NCBI RefSeq assembly: GCF_001544075.1
Contig: NZ_BCNT01000011.1
Location: 1 to 64,000, forward strand
Origin: Comamonas terrae
GTDB taxonomy: Bacteria > Pseudomonadota > Gammaproteobacteria > Burkholderiales > Burkholderiaceae_C
Direction of reading: 5' to 3'
Length of the DNA: 64,000 nt
Every line of letters begins with the position of its first letter. Within the stretch, counting starts at the first letter, position 1. Under the pieces are notes generated by a model. The model did not search any database and was not told the origin of the DNA. It saw only the letters and a program-made list of their open reading frames with translations. Shown here piece by piece: positions 26,706 to 35,000 of this stretch. The position numbers and the translations under genes are program-made.

Positions 26706-28355
26706 CTACCGGCGCATGCGCAGCTGCGAACGCGCCAGCAGCACCACGGGCACAAGGCCCGCGACAACGATGCACAGCGCGGCAATCGCGCCTTCCTCAT
26801 AGGTGCCGCGCGCGGCCTCGGCGTACAGCCAGGTGGCCAGGGTATCGAAGTCGGCGGGGCGCAGCAGCAAGGTGGCCGGCAGTTCCTTCATCGCATCCAC
26901 GAAGACCAGCAGCGCACTGGTGGCGATGGCGGGGCGCAGCAGCGGCAGGTGCACGCGGCGCAGCGTGCCGGCGGTGTTTTCGCCCAGCAGGCGCGAGGCC
27001 TGCTCCAGCGTGGGCGGAATGCGCGCCAGGCCTGCCTCGATGCCGCCCACGGGCATGACCAGGAAGCGGATCACGCAGGCGGCCACCAGCACCATGCCCT
27101 GGCCCATGAGCGGCAGGCCGTCCATGCCGAACAGGCGGGCAAAGCCGGCATCGAGCGCCAGCGCGGGCGTCAGCAGCCCGATCGCCAGCACCGTGCCGGG
27201 CACGGCATAGCCCAGGGCCGCCACGCGCGCGGGCCAGCGCGCCGGCGAGCGCGTGCTGATGCCGGTGCGCGTGGCCCAGGCCACGACCAAGCCTGCGGCC
27301 ACCGACAGCAGCGTCACGCCTAGCGCCAAGCCCAGCGTGTTGCCCAGGCTGGCCCACAGGCCGGCGGAAATGCCCGCGCCCTGGCGCAGGCGCTTGAGGG
27401 TCTCCCAGGCCAGATAGGCCGCGGGCGCGGCAAAGCCGATCAGCACCGGCAGCGCGGCCGCGGCCGTGGCGCCCCAGGCCAGCGGCCCGTGCAGGCGGCG
27501 CGGCTGGATGGCGCGCATGCGCTGGGCCGAGGCAAAGCGCTGGCGGCTGCGGCCCTGGCGCTCCAGCCAGACCAGCAGCACCACGGCCAGCAGCATGGAA
27601 CAGGCGATCTGCGCGGCGCCGGCCAGGTCGGAACGCGTGATCCAGGTGGTGTAGACCGAGACCGTGAGCGTGTTCACGCCCAGGAATTCGGAGGCGCCGA
27701 TGTCGTTGAGCGTCTCCAGCAGCGCCAGGCTCAGGCCCACGGCCAGCGCGGGCCGCGCCATGGGCAAGGCCACGCGGCAAAACGCCCCCCAGCGCGTCTC
27801 GCCCAGCGAGCGCGCGGCCTCCATCAGATGGGCGGGCTGGGTCATGAACATGGCCCGCGCCGTCATGTACACATAGGGGTAGAGCACAAAGCCCAGCACG
27901 AAGATGGCGCCGCCCATGGAACGCAGGTCGGGCAGGCGCCACTGGCGCGGGCTGTCGTAGCCCAGCAGCCAGCGCAATGCACCCTGCACCGGTCCGATCG
28001 GATGCAGCAGGTCCAGATAGGCGAAGGCCACGATATAGGCCGGCATGGCCAGAGGCAGCAGCAGCGCCCAGTGCAGCAGGCCGCGCCCCGGGAAATCGCA
28101 GGCCGTGACCAGCCAGGCGCAGCCCGTGCCGACGATAAGCACCAGCAGCCCCACGCCGGCCAGCAGCAAGCCGGTGTTGAGCGCGGCATCGGGCAGCACA
28201 TGGCGGGCCAGGTGCTGCCAGTGCGCAAAATCGGCGCCCAGCGCCAGCCAGCCCAGCGAGACCATGGGCGCCAGCACGCCCAGGGCGATCAGCCAGGTGG
28301 CGCCCTGCCATACAGGCCCAACGGGCCTGAGCCCTGAACGAAGAAAAGAAACCAT
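26706..28355 (-). CDS. iron ABC transporter permease (FbpB-like, fused two-domain)
   Basis: Inner-membrane permease with two fused BPD-transport domains, as in FbpB/SfuB. It has 549 residues from the ATG at 28355; a TTG ten codons upstream is also in frame. It contains about 12 hydrophobic segments. The two EAA-loop regions are AARSLGETRWGAFCRVALPMARPA (about 190-215, in two halves) and ASRLLGENTAGTLRRVHLPL (about 455-475). It lies between the binding protein and the ATPase, separated from them by 190 and 124 bp. Repeat copy B lies in the upstream gap. Confidence 0.9.
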   Translation of the reverse strand: MVSFLRSGLRPVGPVWQGATWLIALGVLAPMVSLGWLALGADFAHWQHLARHVLPDAALNTGLLLAGVGLLVLIVGTGCAWLVTACDFPGRGLLHWALLLPLAMPAYIVAFAYLDLLHPIGPVQGALRWLLGYDSPRQWRLPDLRSMGGAIFVLGFVLYPYVYMTARAMFMTQPAHLMEAARSLGETRWGAFCRVALPMARPALAVGLSLALLETLNDIGASEFLGVNTLTVSVYTTWITRSDLAGAAQIACSMLLAVVLLVWLERQGRSRQRFASAQRMRAIQPRRLHGPLAWGATAAAALPVLIGFAAPAAYLAWETLKRLRQGAGISAGLWASLGNTLGLALGVTLLSVAAGLVVAWATRTGISTRSPARWPARVAALGYAVPGTVLAIGLLTPALALDAGFARLFGMDGLPLMGQGMVLVAACVIRFLVMPVGGIEAGLARIPPTLEQASRLLGENTAGTLRRVHLPLLRPAIATSALLVFVDAMKELPATLLLRPADFDTLATWLYAEAARGTYEEGAIAALCIVVAGLVPVVLLARSQLRMRR

Positions 28356-28444
28356 CAACTGCGAAAGAAAAACCGCCGCATCCAAAAAACCAAAAAGCTG
28401 CGCTCATACAGAACGCAGCACTCGACCAAGCACACCCCACATCA

Positions 28445-28546
28445 GGGACAGCGAGCAAGGGCCGCCCCGCAGCGAGGCTGTCGTCCCCCTCCCCTAGCGC
28501 AAAGCGCGTAGAGAGAGGGGGAAGGCGCACAGCGACTCAGGGGGAG
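28445..28546 (-). repeat. family-1 post-stop structured repeat, copy B (after the iron-binding protein)
   Basis: In gene sense CTCCCCCTGAGTCGCTGTGC follows the TAA directly. The first hairpin pairs CCCCCTC with GAGGGGG around an extra GCGC-TTT-GCGC stem. The second outer stem is GACAGC (28477-28482, opposite strand) with GCTGTC (28447-28452), a compensated change from copy A. Confidence 0.85.
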
Positions 28547-29584
28547 TTACTTGTCAAACCCGACCTTGTCGACCAGCGCGCTGGCCTGCTTGCGGTACCT
28601 GGCGATCTCGGGCAGCGGCAGCGCATCGACCTTCAGCTCGCCGATGTGCCGGGCCACGACGGGGTCCAGCGCCACGCCCTTGCGCACCGGGTGCTCGTAG
28701 TTGGCCTGGGCATAGAGGTTCTGCGCGGGCTCGGAGACCAGGAACTCCAGCAGCTTGACCGCGCTGTCCTTGTGCGGCGCATGCCGCGCGACCGAGGCGC
28801 CGCTGATGTTCACATGCGTGCCGCCGTCCTTGCTGCCCGCAAACGTGGGCTTGATGACCTTGATGGCATCGCCCCACTTGCGCGCGTCCGTGCCTTCCCT
28901 GGCCGCCTTCATATGGCCCACGTAGTAGGTATTGGCCAGGCCGATGTCGCAGATGCCGCCCAGGATGTCGCGCGCCACATCGCGGTCGCCGCCCGTGGCC
29001 TTGCGCGCCAGATTGGCCTTGACGCCGCGCAGCCACTGCTCGGTGCGGGCCTCGCCGTCATGCGCGATCATGGCCGCGATCAGGGCCGTGTTGTAGGGAT
29101 GCTGGCCCGCGCGGATGCAGACCTTGCCCTTCCACCGGGGATCGGCCAGGTCTTCGTAGCGGAAGCTGTTGAGCGGCAAGTCCTTTTCCGCATAGAGCAC
29201 GCGGGCGCGCATGGACAGCGCGAACCACTGGCCGTCGGCACCGCGCAGCTGGGCGGGGATGGCTGCCTCCAGCGCCCGGGAGCGAACGGGCTGGGTCACG
29301 CCGCCATCCACCAGGTCCAGCTGGTTGCCGATGTCCGCGGTCATCAGCACGTCGGCCGGGGAACGCTCGCCCTCGGCCTTCACGCGCTCGAGCAGGCCGT
29401 CCTTGACGAACACGGTCTTCACGCCGATCTGGGTCTTGGCCGTGAACGCGGCCAGCAGCGGCTGGACCAGTGCGGGCTCGCGCGTGGTGTAGAGCGTGAG
29501 CTCCTCCTGCGCGGCATGGGCGAAGGCCAGGGGCGCGCACAGGCCGGCAATGGCGGCCAGTGCAGACAGGGGTCGTCGGAACAT
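28547..29584 (-). CDS. periplasmic ferric-iron-binding protein (FbpA/FutA-like)
   Basis: Extracytoplasmic solute-binding protein delivering ferric iron to the permease. It has 345 residues from the ATG at 29584, with GGAGA seven bases upstream. A signal peptide covers residues 1-25 (ending AHA-AQ). The mature start EELTLYTTREPALVQPLLAAF is typical of this family. The tyrosine pair in LANTYYVGH at residues 220-221 matches the iron-coordinating tyrosines of FbpA-type proteins. It is the first gene of the iron operon; a Fur-box candidate lies about 140 bp upstream. Confidence 0.92.
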   Translation of the reverse strand: MFRRPLSALAAIAGLCAPLAFAHAAQEELTLYTTREPALVQPLLAAFTAKTQIGVKTVFVKDGLLERVKAEGERSPADVLMTADIGNQLDLVDGGVTQPVRSRALEAAIPAQLRGADGQWFALSMRARVLYAEKDLPLNSFRYEDLADPRWKGKVCIRAGQHPYNTALIAAMIAHDGEARTEQWLRGVKANLARKATGGDRDVARDILGGICDIGLANTYYVGHMKAAREGTDARKWGDAIKVIKPTFAGSKDGGTHVNISGASVARHAPHKDSAVKLLEFLVSEPAQNLYAQANYEHPVRKGVALDPVVARHIGELKVDALPLPEIARYRKQASALVDKVGFDK

Positions 29585-29721
29585 TCGGTTCTCCAGGAAA
29601 GCGCAAAGGTCAGCGCACAAGAAAGAACACGCCCCGCCTCGGACGGGCGCGGCAGCACGGGCTGCGGAGCAGCAGCCCATGCCGTGGCCGGTCGTGAAAG
29701 CGGAGCGTGTTGTTATGTTTT

Positions 29722-29736
29722 TGAGAATGGCTCTCA
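29722..29736. promoter_or_regulatory. Fur box candidate upstream of the iron-uptake operon
   Basis: TGAGAATGGCTCTCA, extended by TTTT before and GTTATC after, closely resembles the Fur consensus core TGAGAATGATTCTCA. It lies in the gap between the iron-binding protein (minus) and a phosphatase (plus), so it could repress either. The iron operon is the expected target. Confidence 0.7.
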
Positions 29737-29872
29737 GTTATCTTAACCTGTCGCCTGCCCCGGGCCCGGCATCCGGCCGGAAAACCCATGCGGGATAGCC
29801 CCTGTCGCCCGCGCGCCAGCCGGTCGCCCGCATGACAGCGCGGCCCACGGGCCGCGCAACACAATCCGCGCC

Positions 29873-30547
29873 ATGGGAACCCTCTATCTTGTGCGCCACG
29901 GCCAGGCCTCGTTTGGCGCCGATGACTACGATCAGCTCAGTGCGCGCGGCCGCGAGCAGTCCGTGCGGCTGGGCGAGTACTGGCGCGAACGGGGCCTGAC
30001 ATTCGACACCGTCTTCACGGGCACCCTCAAGCGCCACCGGCAGACGCTGGAGGGCATCGTCCAGGGTCTGGGCGGGCTGGACACCCCCGTGCAGGCCGTG
30101 CCGGGGCTCAACGAATACGACAGCGATGCGCTGCTCAAGGCCATCCATCCCATGCCCCTGCCCAAGGCCGATACGCCCGAGCTGTTCCGCCACCATTTCC
30201 GCCTGCTGTGCGATGCGCTGGCCCAGTGGATGGGCGGCACCATCAGCCCCCAGGGCATGCCCGACTGGGACACCTTCTCGGGCGGCGTGCACCAGGTGCT
30301 GGAGCAGGTGCGCCACCAGCATTCGGGCGGCAATGTGCTCATCGTCAGCAGCGGCGGCCCCATTTCCACGGCCGTGGGCCAGGTGCTGGGCACCTCGCCC
30401 GAGGTGACGATCGCGCTGAACATGCGCCTGCGCAACAGCGCCGTGACCGAATTCAGCACCAGCCCCAAGCGGCTGATGCTGCAGACCTTCAACACGCTCA
30501 ACCACCTGGATACCGCCGAGCACCGCAGCTGGGCCACGCATGCCTGA
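29873..30547 (+). CDS. histidine phosphatase family protein
   Basis: Phosphoglycerate-mutase-like phosphatase that uses a phospho-histidine intermediate. It has 224 residues. The catalytic motif LYLVRHGQASFG is at residues 4-15, and the second arginine motif is in FTGTLKRHRQT. A late histidine follows in NVLIVSSGGPIS (here serine replaces the usual GHG histidine pattern, so activity is uncertain). The substrate is unknown. It is divergent from the iron operon. Confidence 0.85.
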   Translation: MGTLYLVRHGQASFGADDYDQLSARGREQSVRLGEYWRERGLTFDTVFTGTLKRHRQTLEGIVQGLGGLDTPVQAVPGLNEYDSDALLKAIHPMPLPKADTPELFRHHFRLLCDALAQWMGGTISPQGMPDWDTFSGGVHQVLEQVRHQHSGGNVLIVSSGGPISTAVGQVLGTSPEVTIALNMRLRNSAVTEFSTSPKRLMLQTFNTLNHLDTAEHRSWATHA

Positions 30548-30644
30548 GCGCCGGGCCCCGTAAGCATGGCCTGGGAGCCCGCCCTGGCCGCCTGATTACC
30601 CACGCGCGGATTGTTGCCGCGCGCGTTGCGCTACAACGGACGGC

Positions 30645-31148
30645 ATGACCGCCGCCCTTGCCATCGATGCCGGACAGCCCTGCGTGGAGCTGGACCTGGG
30701 CGCGCTGCAGCTGCAGCTGCGCATACACCATGGGCGGGGCCGCAGCACCGAACAGCACGGCCTGCCCATAGGGCTGGAGACGCTGGCCCATGCCTTCGGC
30801 GACCGTATGCCCGACGCGCTGGCGCTGGAAAACGGGATTGCCGAGGTGGAGGACGCCATCATGCCCGCCGCCCAATGGCTGCCGGCCCAGGTGCAGACGC
30901 TGTGCACGGCCGATCCCCTGCTGCGCCAGCTGGTGCTGAGCGCCACGGGCGCTCCCGTGCATCCGGGCCCGCAACGGGCCGCGCGCGAAGCCATCGAGCA
31001 TCTGTTTGCCGTGCTGGCGGGCCAGGCCGAACAGGGCCTGCATGCCGGCCAGGCCCAGCCGCAGGACGTGCAGGCCGCCGCGGCGCTGCTGATCCTGCGC
31101 GAATGCCTGCACCACTGGGGCATGCTGCAGGTGCAGCTGCTGGACTAG
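30645..31148 (+). CDS. hypothetical protein, 167 residues
   Basis: Not recognised. The protein is soluble in appearance, with no signal peptide or membrane segment. The first half (ELDLGALQLQLRIHHGRGRS) is beta-like; the second (REAIEHLFAVLAGQAEQGLH then DVQAAAALLILRECLHHWGM) is helical. Codon use looks like that of its neighbours and the frame is open throughout, which supports a real gene. It lies 97 bp after the phosphatase on the same strand. Confidence 0.6.
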   Translation: MTAALAIDAGQPCVELDLGALQLQLRIHHGRGRSTEQHGLPIGLETLAHAFGDRMPDALALENGIAEVEDAIMPAAQWLPAQVQTLCTADPLLRQLVLSATGAPVHPGPQRAAREAIEHLFAVLAGQAEQGLHAGQAQPQDVQAAAALLILRECLHHWGMLQVQLLD

Positions 31149-31255
31149 CCTCGCGCTATCCGCTATCGGCATAGCAGCCAGAACGGGCGCGCACTGGGCC
31201 GGTGCGGCTTTTTGCGCCACACTGGCCGGATAAAGAGCCCTATGCAGAGACAAGC

Positions 31256-32254
31256 ATGAAACGACGTTCCTTCACCCGCACCCTGGCGCATGCCGCCGCC
31301 GGCGCCGCCCTGTTCTCCACGCTGGCCCTGTCGGCCGCAGGGGCCCAGGCCCAGCAGGGGCTGTCCAGCCGCCCCATCCGCATCGTCGTGCCCTTTGGCG
31401 CCGGCGGCGTGGCCGATGTGACGGCGCGCGTGGTGGCCCAGCAGCTGGCCACCCAGCTGGGCCAGCCCGTGGTGATCGACAACAAGCCCAGCGCCGGCGG
31501 CATCGTGGCCGCCGATACCGTGGCCAAGTCCGCGCCCGACGGGCATACCCTCTTTCTGATGTCCAACGGCAGCGCCGTGACGGTGAGCCTGTTCAACCAG
31601 CTGCCCTTCGACATGGTCAAGGACTTCACGCCGATCTCCACGCTGGGCTATTTCGACATCGGCGTGATCACCGATGCCAAGTCGCCCTTCCGCAATCTCG
31701 GCGAACTGGTGAGCTACGCCAAGGCCCACCCCGGCAAGCTCAACCTGGGCAGCATCAACGTGGGCAGCACCCAGCACCTGGCGGCCGAGCTGTTCAAGAC
31801 CACGGCCGGCATCGACGCGCAGATCGTGCCCTTCAACGGCACGCCCGCCGTGGTCACCGCGCTGCGCGGCAAGCAGATCGATGCGGCCGTGGAAATCCTC
31901 ACGCCCATCATGGGCCAGATCCACTCCAAGGCCGTGAACCTGCTGGCCGTCACGGGCGAAAAGCGCTCGCCCCTGCTGCCCGGCGTGCCCACGGCCCAGG
32001 AGTCCGGCGTGAAGGGCTTCGTGGCCTCGTCCTGGAATGCGCTGGCCGCGCCGTCCAAGACGCCGCCGGCCGTGATCGAGCGCCTGAACAAGGAAATCCA
32101 CGCCGCCGTGAACCACCCCGAAGTCGCCAAAAAGCTGCGCGAACTCAACGTCCAGGCCCAGGCCAGCACGCCCGAGCAGACGGCCAGGCTGCTGCAGTCC
32201 GAAATCAAGCGCTGGGGCGATGTGATCGTCCAGGCCCGAATCCCCAGGCAGTGA
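31256..32254 (+). CDS. Bug-family (TctC-like) tripartite tricarboxylate binding protein
   Basis: Periplasmic binding protein of the Bug superfamily, greatly expanded in Burkholderiales. It has 332 residues. The signal peptide covers about 1-33 (MKRRSFTRTLAHAAAGAA, ending AQA). Conserved Bug motifs are IRIVVPFGAGGVADVTARVV, GQPVVIDNKPSAGGIVAADT and ALRGKQIDAAVE. No TctA/TctB membrane genes are nearby, so it is an orphan. The ligand cannot be predicted. The ATG at 31256 directly precedes the signal peptide. A bidirectional terminator follows. Confidence 0.9.
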   Translation: MKRRSFTRTLAHAAAGAALFSTLALSAAGAQAQQGLSSRPIRIVVPFGAGGVADVTARVVAQQLATQLGQPVVIDNKPSAGGIVAADTVAKSAPDGHTLFLMSNGSAVTVSLFNQLPFDMVKDFTPISTLGYFDIGVITDAKSPFRNLGELVSYAKAHPGKLNLGSINVGSTQHLAAELFKTTAGIDAQIVPFNGTPAVVTALRGKQIDAAVEILTPIMGQIHSKAVNLLAVTGEKRSPLLPGVPTAQESGVKGFVASSWNALAAPSKTPPAVIERLNKEIHAAVNHPEVAKKLRELNVQAQASTPEQTARLLQSEIKRWGDVIVQARIPRQ

Positions 32255-32264
32255 CTATGCTTTT

Positions 32265-32281
32265 CGTAGCTGCTAGCGCCT
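32265..32281 (+). repeat. short GATAGCTG-type dispersed motif, diverged
   Basis: CGTAGCTGCTAGCGCCTG just after the Bug gene, similar to GATAGCTGCCAGCGCTTG at 21053. It precedes the terminator at 32302. Confidence 0.45.
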
Positions 32282-32301
32282 GATAGTTCTTGATTTCCAA
32301 T

Positions 32302-32331
32302 AAAAACAGCCTGCAATTGCAGGCTGTTTTT
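32302..32331. terminator. bidirectional intrinsic terminator
   Basis: A perfect 30-bp palindrome: AAAAACAGCCTGCAA and its complement, with A and T tracts at the ends. It serves the Bug gene (+) and the creatininase-family gene (-). Confidence 0.92.
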
Positions 32332-32371
32332 GCGAAAGAAGCTCCCGAAAAAGAGCGATACCGATACCGCG

Positions 32372-33250
32372 CTATGCCTTGTCCGCGGGCAGCGCCAGCG
32401 GCGTGGGCGTCTGCCCCCAGGCCTGCGGCGGCAGCGCATGGATCTCGCCCAGCAGCTTGGCCAGGCCCCGGGCCGAGGACGCGACCATGGCCGCGCCGCG
32501 CTCGGCCGTGGCGGCCGCGGCATTGCCGACGGCGCCGGCCGGGTTGTAGTCCTCGATGGCCCAGCCCATCTTGGCGCTTTTGCCGTTGCCGATCAGCTCG
32601 TAGTGGCGCGAGCGGTGTTCCGAGGTGGAGGCGAAGTTCTGCGCCCGCTCCATGTGCACGGCCTGCGGCGCCAGGTGCAGCATCATCGAGCTCTCGACCT
32701 CGCCGCCGTGGATGCCGAAGCGGTGCTCGTGCGCGCAGAACTGCGCGTTGGCCGCATCGTCCGCCAGCGAGAACCAGCTGCTGCTGTAGACCAGCATGCC
32801 GTGGCGCTGGCGCAGCTCGCGCGCCACCACGTCCATCACGCTGACCTGGCCGCCATGGCCATTGAGCAGCAGCAGCTTCCTCACCCCGGCGCGCGCCACG
32901 CAGGCGCCCAGCTCGGTCCACAGCGCGATCAGCGTGGCCGGCGTGAGCGTGAGCGTGCCCGCATAGGACTGGTGCTCCACGCTGAAGCCGATGTTCTGCG
33001 GCGGCAGGAAGAGCACGGGTAGCTCGGCGGGCAGCAGCGGCAGCGCCGCGTCGATCACGCCCTGCAGCAGGCGCGCGTCGACGGAGAGCGGCAGATGCGG
33101 ACCGTGCTGCTCGACCGCTGCCACCGGCAGCACGGCCACGGTGTCGGCGGCCAGGCCGCTGGTCTGCGCCAGCGCGAAATCGTAGGCCGAGACCTCGGCC
33201 CACCAGCGGGCAGGCCATCGGGTCGAGGCGGGTGAGGCGGATGCGTTCAT
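32372..33250 (-). CDS. creatininase-family amidohydrolase
   Basis: Metal-dependent amidohydrolase of the creatininase family. It has 292 residues from the ATG at 33250. Metal-site motifs are VAAVEQHGPHLPLSVDARLL (about 42-61), LLLNGHGGQVSVMD, and FGIHGGEVESSMML. The family includes creatininase and formamidopyrimidine-type hydrolases of flavin or guanine pathways; nothing here picks one. The longer open frame upstream is a shadow of the MATE gene. It is divergent from the MATE exporter, 94 bp away. Confidence 0.88.
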   Translation of the reverse strand: MNASASPASTRWPARWWAEVSAYDFALAQTSGLAADTVAVLPVAAVEQHGPHLPLSVDARLLQGVIDAALPLLPAELPVLFLPPQNIGFSVEHQSYAGTLTLTPATLIALWTELGACVARAGVRKLLLLNGHGGQVSVMDVVARELRQRHGMLVYSSSWFSLADDAANAQFCAHEHRFGIHGGEVESSMMLHLAPQAVHMERAQNFASTSEHRSRHYELIGNGKSAKMGWAIEDYNPAGAVGNAAAATAERGAAMVASSARGLAKLLGEIHALPPQAWGQTPTPLALPADKA

Positions 33251-33344
33251 GCCGCCATCGTAGCGGGCTGCGGCGGCCTGCGACTGCAAACACATGCGCC
33301 CCGCTCCGGCAAGGCGCGGCCGCCCCCTCCCGCACAATGCAGGC

Positions 33345-35000
33345 ATGAGTTCCAGCACGAAAAGCACTGCCCCGCCCGGCACGCCCTCTTCCGGCGCGCC
33401 CACCCGGGACCTCACCCGGGGGCCCATCGCCCGCACGCTGCTGGTGTTCTCGCTGCCCATCCTGGCGGGCAATGTGCTGCAGTCGCTCAACGGCTCGGTC
33501 AACGCCGTCTGGGTCGGCGGCCACCTGGGCGAGGCCGCGCTGACGGCCACGGCCAATGCCAACAACGTGATGTTCGCGCTGATCGGCGCCATCTTCGGCA
33601 TCAGCATGGCCACCAACATCCTGGTGGCCCAGGCCATGGGCGCCAGGCGGCTGGGGCAGGCCAAGCGCGTGCTGGGTTCCAGCGCCACCTTCTTCGGTGC
33701 CGTCTCGCTGCTGATCGCGAGCCTGGGCGTGCCGTTGTCGCGCACGCTCATGCAATGGATGAACACGCCCGAGGAGGCCCTGCACCTGGCCGAGGCCTAT
33801 CTGCAGATCATCTTCCTGGCCATTCCGCTGCTGTTCATGTTCACCTTCGTCACCGCCGTGCTGCGCGGCGCGGGCGACACGCGCACGCCGTTCTGGTTCC
33901 TGCTCGTGGTGGTGGTGCTGGACATGTCGCTCAATCCGCTGTTCATCTTCGGCCTGGGGCCGGTGCCGGCGCTGGGCATCAAGGGCTCGGCCCTGGCCAC
34001 GCTGATCGCCAATGCACTGAGTTTCGCTGCCCTGCTCACCTGGCTGCGCAAGCGCCGCCATCCTCTGTGGATAGGACGGCGCCAGCTGGGCCTGTTCAAG
34101 CCCGACCTGCGCATCGTGCGCACCCTGATCACCAAGGGCCTGCCCATGGGCGTGCAGCTGGTGATGATCTCCCTGGCCATGATCGCCATGATCTCCCTGG
34201 TCAACGCCTACGGCGTGGTCACCTCCTCGGCCTATAGTGCCGCGCTGCAGCTGTGGACCTATGTGCAGATGCCGGCCATGGCCATAGGCGCGGCCTGCTC
34301 CACCATGGCCGCGCAGAACGTGGGCGCCGGCCTGTGGCCGCGCGTGAACGCCACGGCCCGCGCCGGCATGCTGGCCAACATCGTGATGACGGGCGGGCTG
34401 ATCGCGCTCATCGTGCTGCTGGACCGCATCGTGCTCGGCTGGTTCCTGCCCACGGGCAGCCCTTCGCTGGAGGTGGCGCGCCACCTCAACCACATCGCCA
34501 TCGGCTCCTTTCTGTTCTTCGGCGTGACCTTCGTGCTGGCCGGCGTGGTGCGCTCCACGGGCGCCGTGATGCCCCCGCTCGTCATCCTGGCCATTGCCAT
34601 GTGGGGCATCCGCGTGCCCGTGGCCAAGTGGCTGCAGGGCAGCCTGGGCGTGGACGCCATCTGGTGGAGCTTTCCGGTCAGCGCGTTCTGTTCCATGGCC
34701 ATGATGCTGGCCTACTACCGCTGGGGCCACTGGCGCCGGGCGCGCATGCTGCCAGCCGGCGCCCAGGCTCCGGCAGCTGCCGCGCCCGGCCGGGACCAGG
34801 AGCCGGTCCAGGAGGATGCGGACGCCATGGTCCCCGTGGACAGCGACGCGCTGCTGGACCAGTCCGGCCCTTGCGAGCGCATTGCCATACCGGCCGAAGT
34901 GGCGGGCCTGCCGCCCAGCCCCGTGGCCACCCAGGCCACGGATCTGGAGCGGACCGCCCGGATGGGGGAGGCGGCTTCGGGCAGGCCTAGCCCAGGGTGA
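33345..35000 (+). CDS. MATE-family efflux transporter with long C-terminal tail
   Basis: Cation-coupled multidrug/toxin exporter of the inner membrane. It has 551 residues, whereas MATE proteins are usually about 450. About 12 hydrophobic segments lie between residues 25 and 460. Two similar halves start LLVFSLPILAGNVLQSLNGS and ITKGLPMGVQLVMISLAMIA. Residues from about 465 are hydrophilic and proline/alanine-rich, with no recognised domain. The gene runs 14 bp into the convergent Bug gene, so the tail is partly encoded opposite its 3' end. The ATG at 33345 is the first in frame after the divergent gap. Confidence 0.9.
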   Translation: MSSSTKSTAPPGTPSSGAPTRDLTRGPIARTLLVFSLPILAGNVLQSLNGSVNAVWVGGHLGEAALTATANANNVMFALIGAIFGISMATNILVAQAMGARRLGQAKRVLGSSATFFGAVSLLIASLGVPLSRTLMQWMNTPEEALHLAEAYLQIIFLAIPLLFMFTFVTAVLRGAGDTRTPFWFLLVVVVLDMSLNPLFIFGLGPVPALGIKGSALATLIANALSFAALLTWLRKRRHPLWIGRRQLGLFKPDLRIVRTLITKGLPMGVQLVMISLAMIAMISLVNAYGVVTSSAYSAALQLWTYVQMPAMAIGAACSTMAAQNVGAGLWPRVNATARAGMLANIVMTGGLIALIVLLDRIVLGWFLPTGSPSLEVARHLNHIAIGSFLFFGVTFVLAGVVRSTGAVMPPLVILAIAMWGIRVPVAKWLQGSLGVDAIWWSFPVSAFCSMAMMLAYYRWGHWRRARMLPAGAQAPAAAAPGRDQEPVQEDADAMVPVDSDALLDQSGPCERIAIPAEVAGLPPSPVATQATDLERTARMGEAASGRPSPG

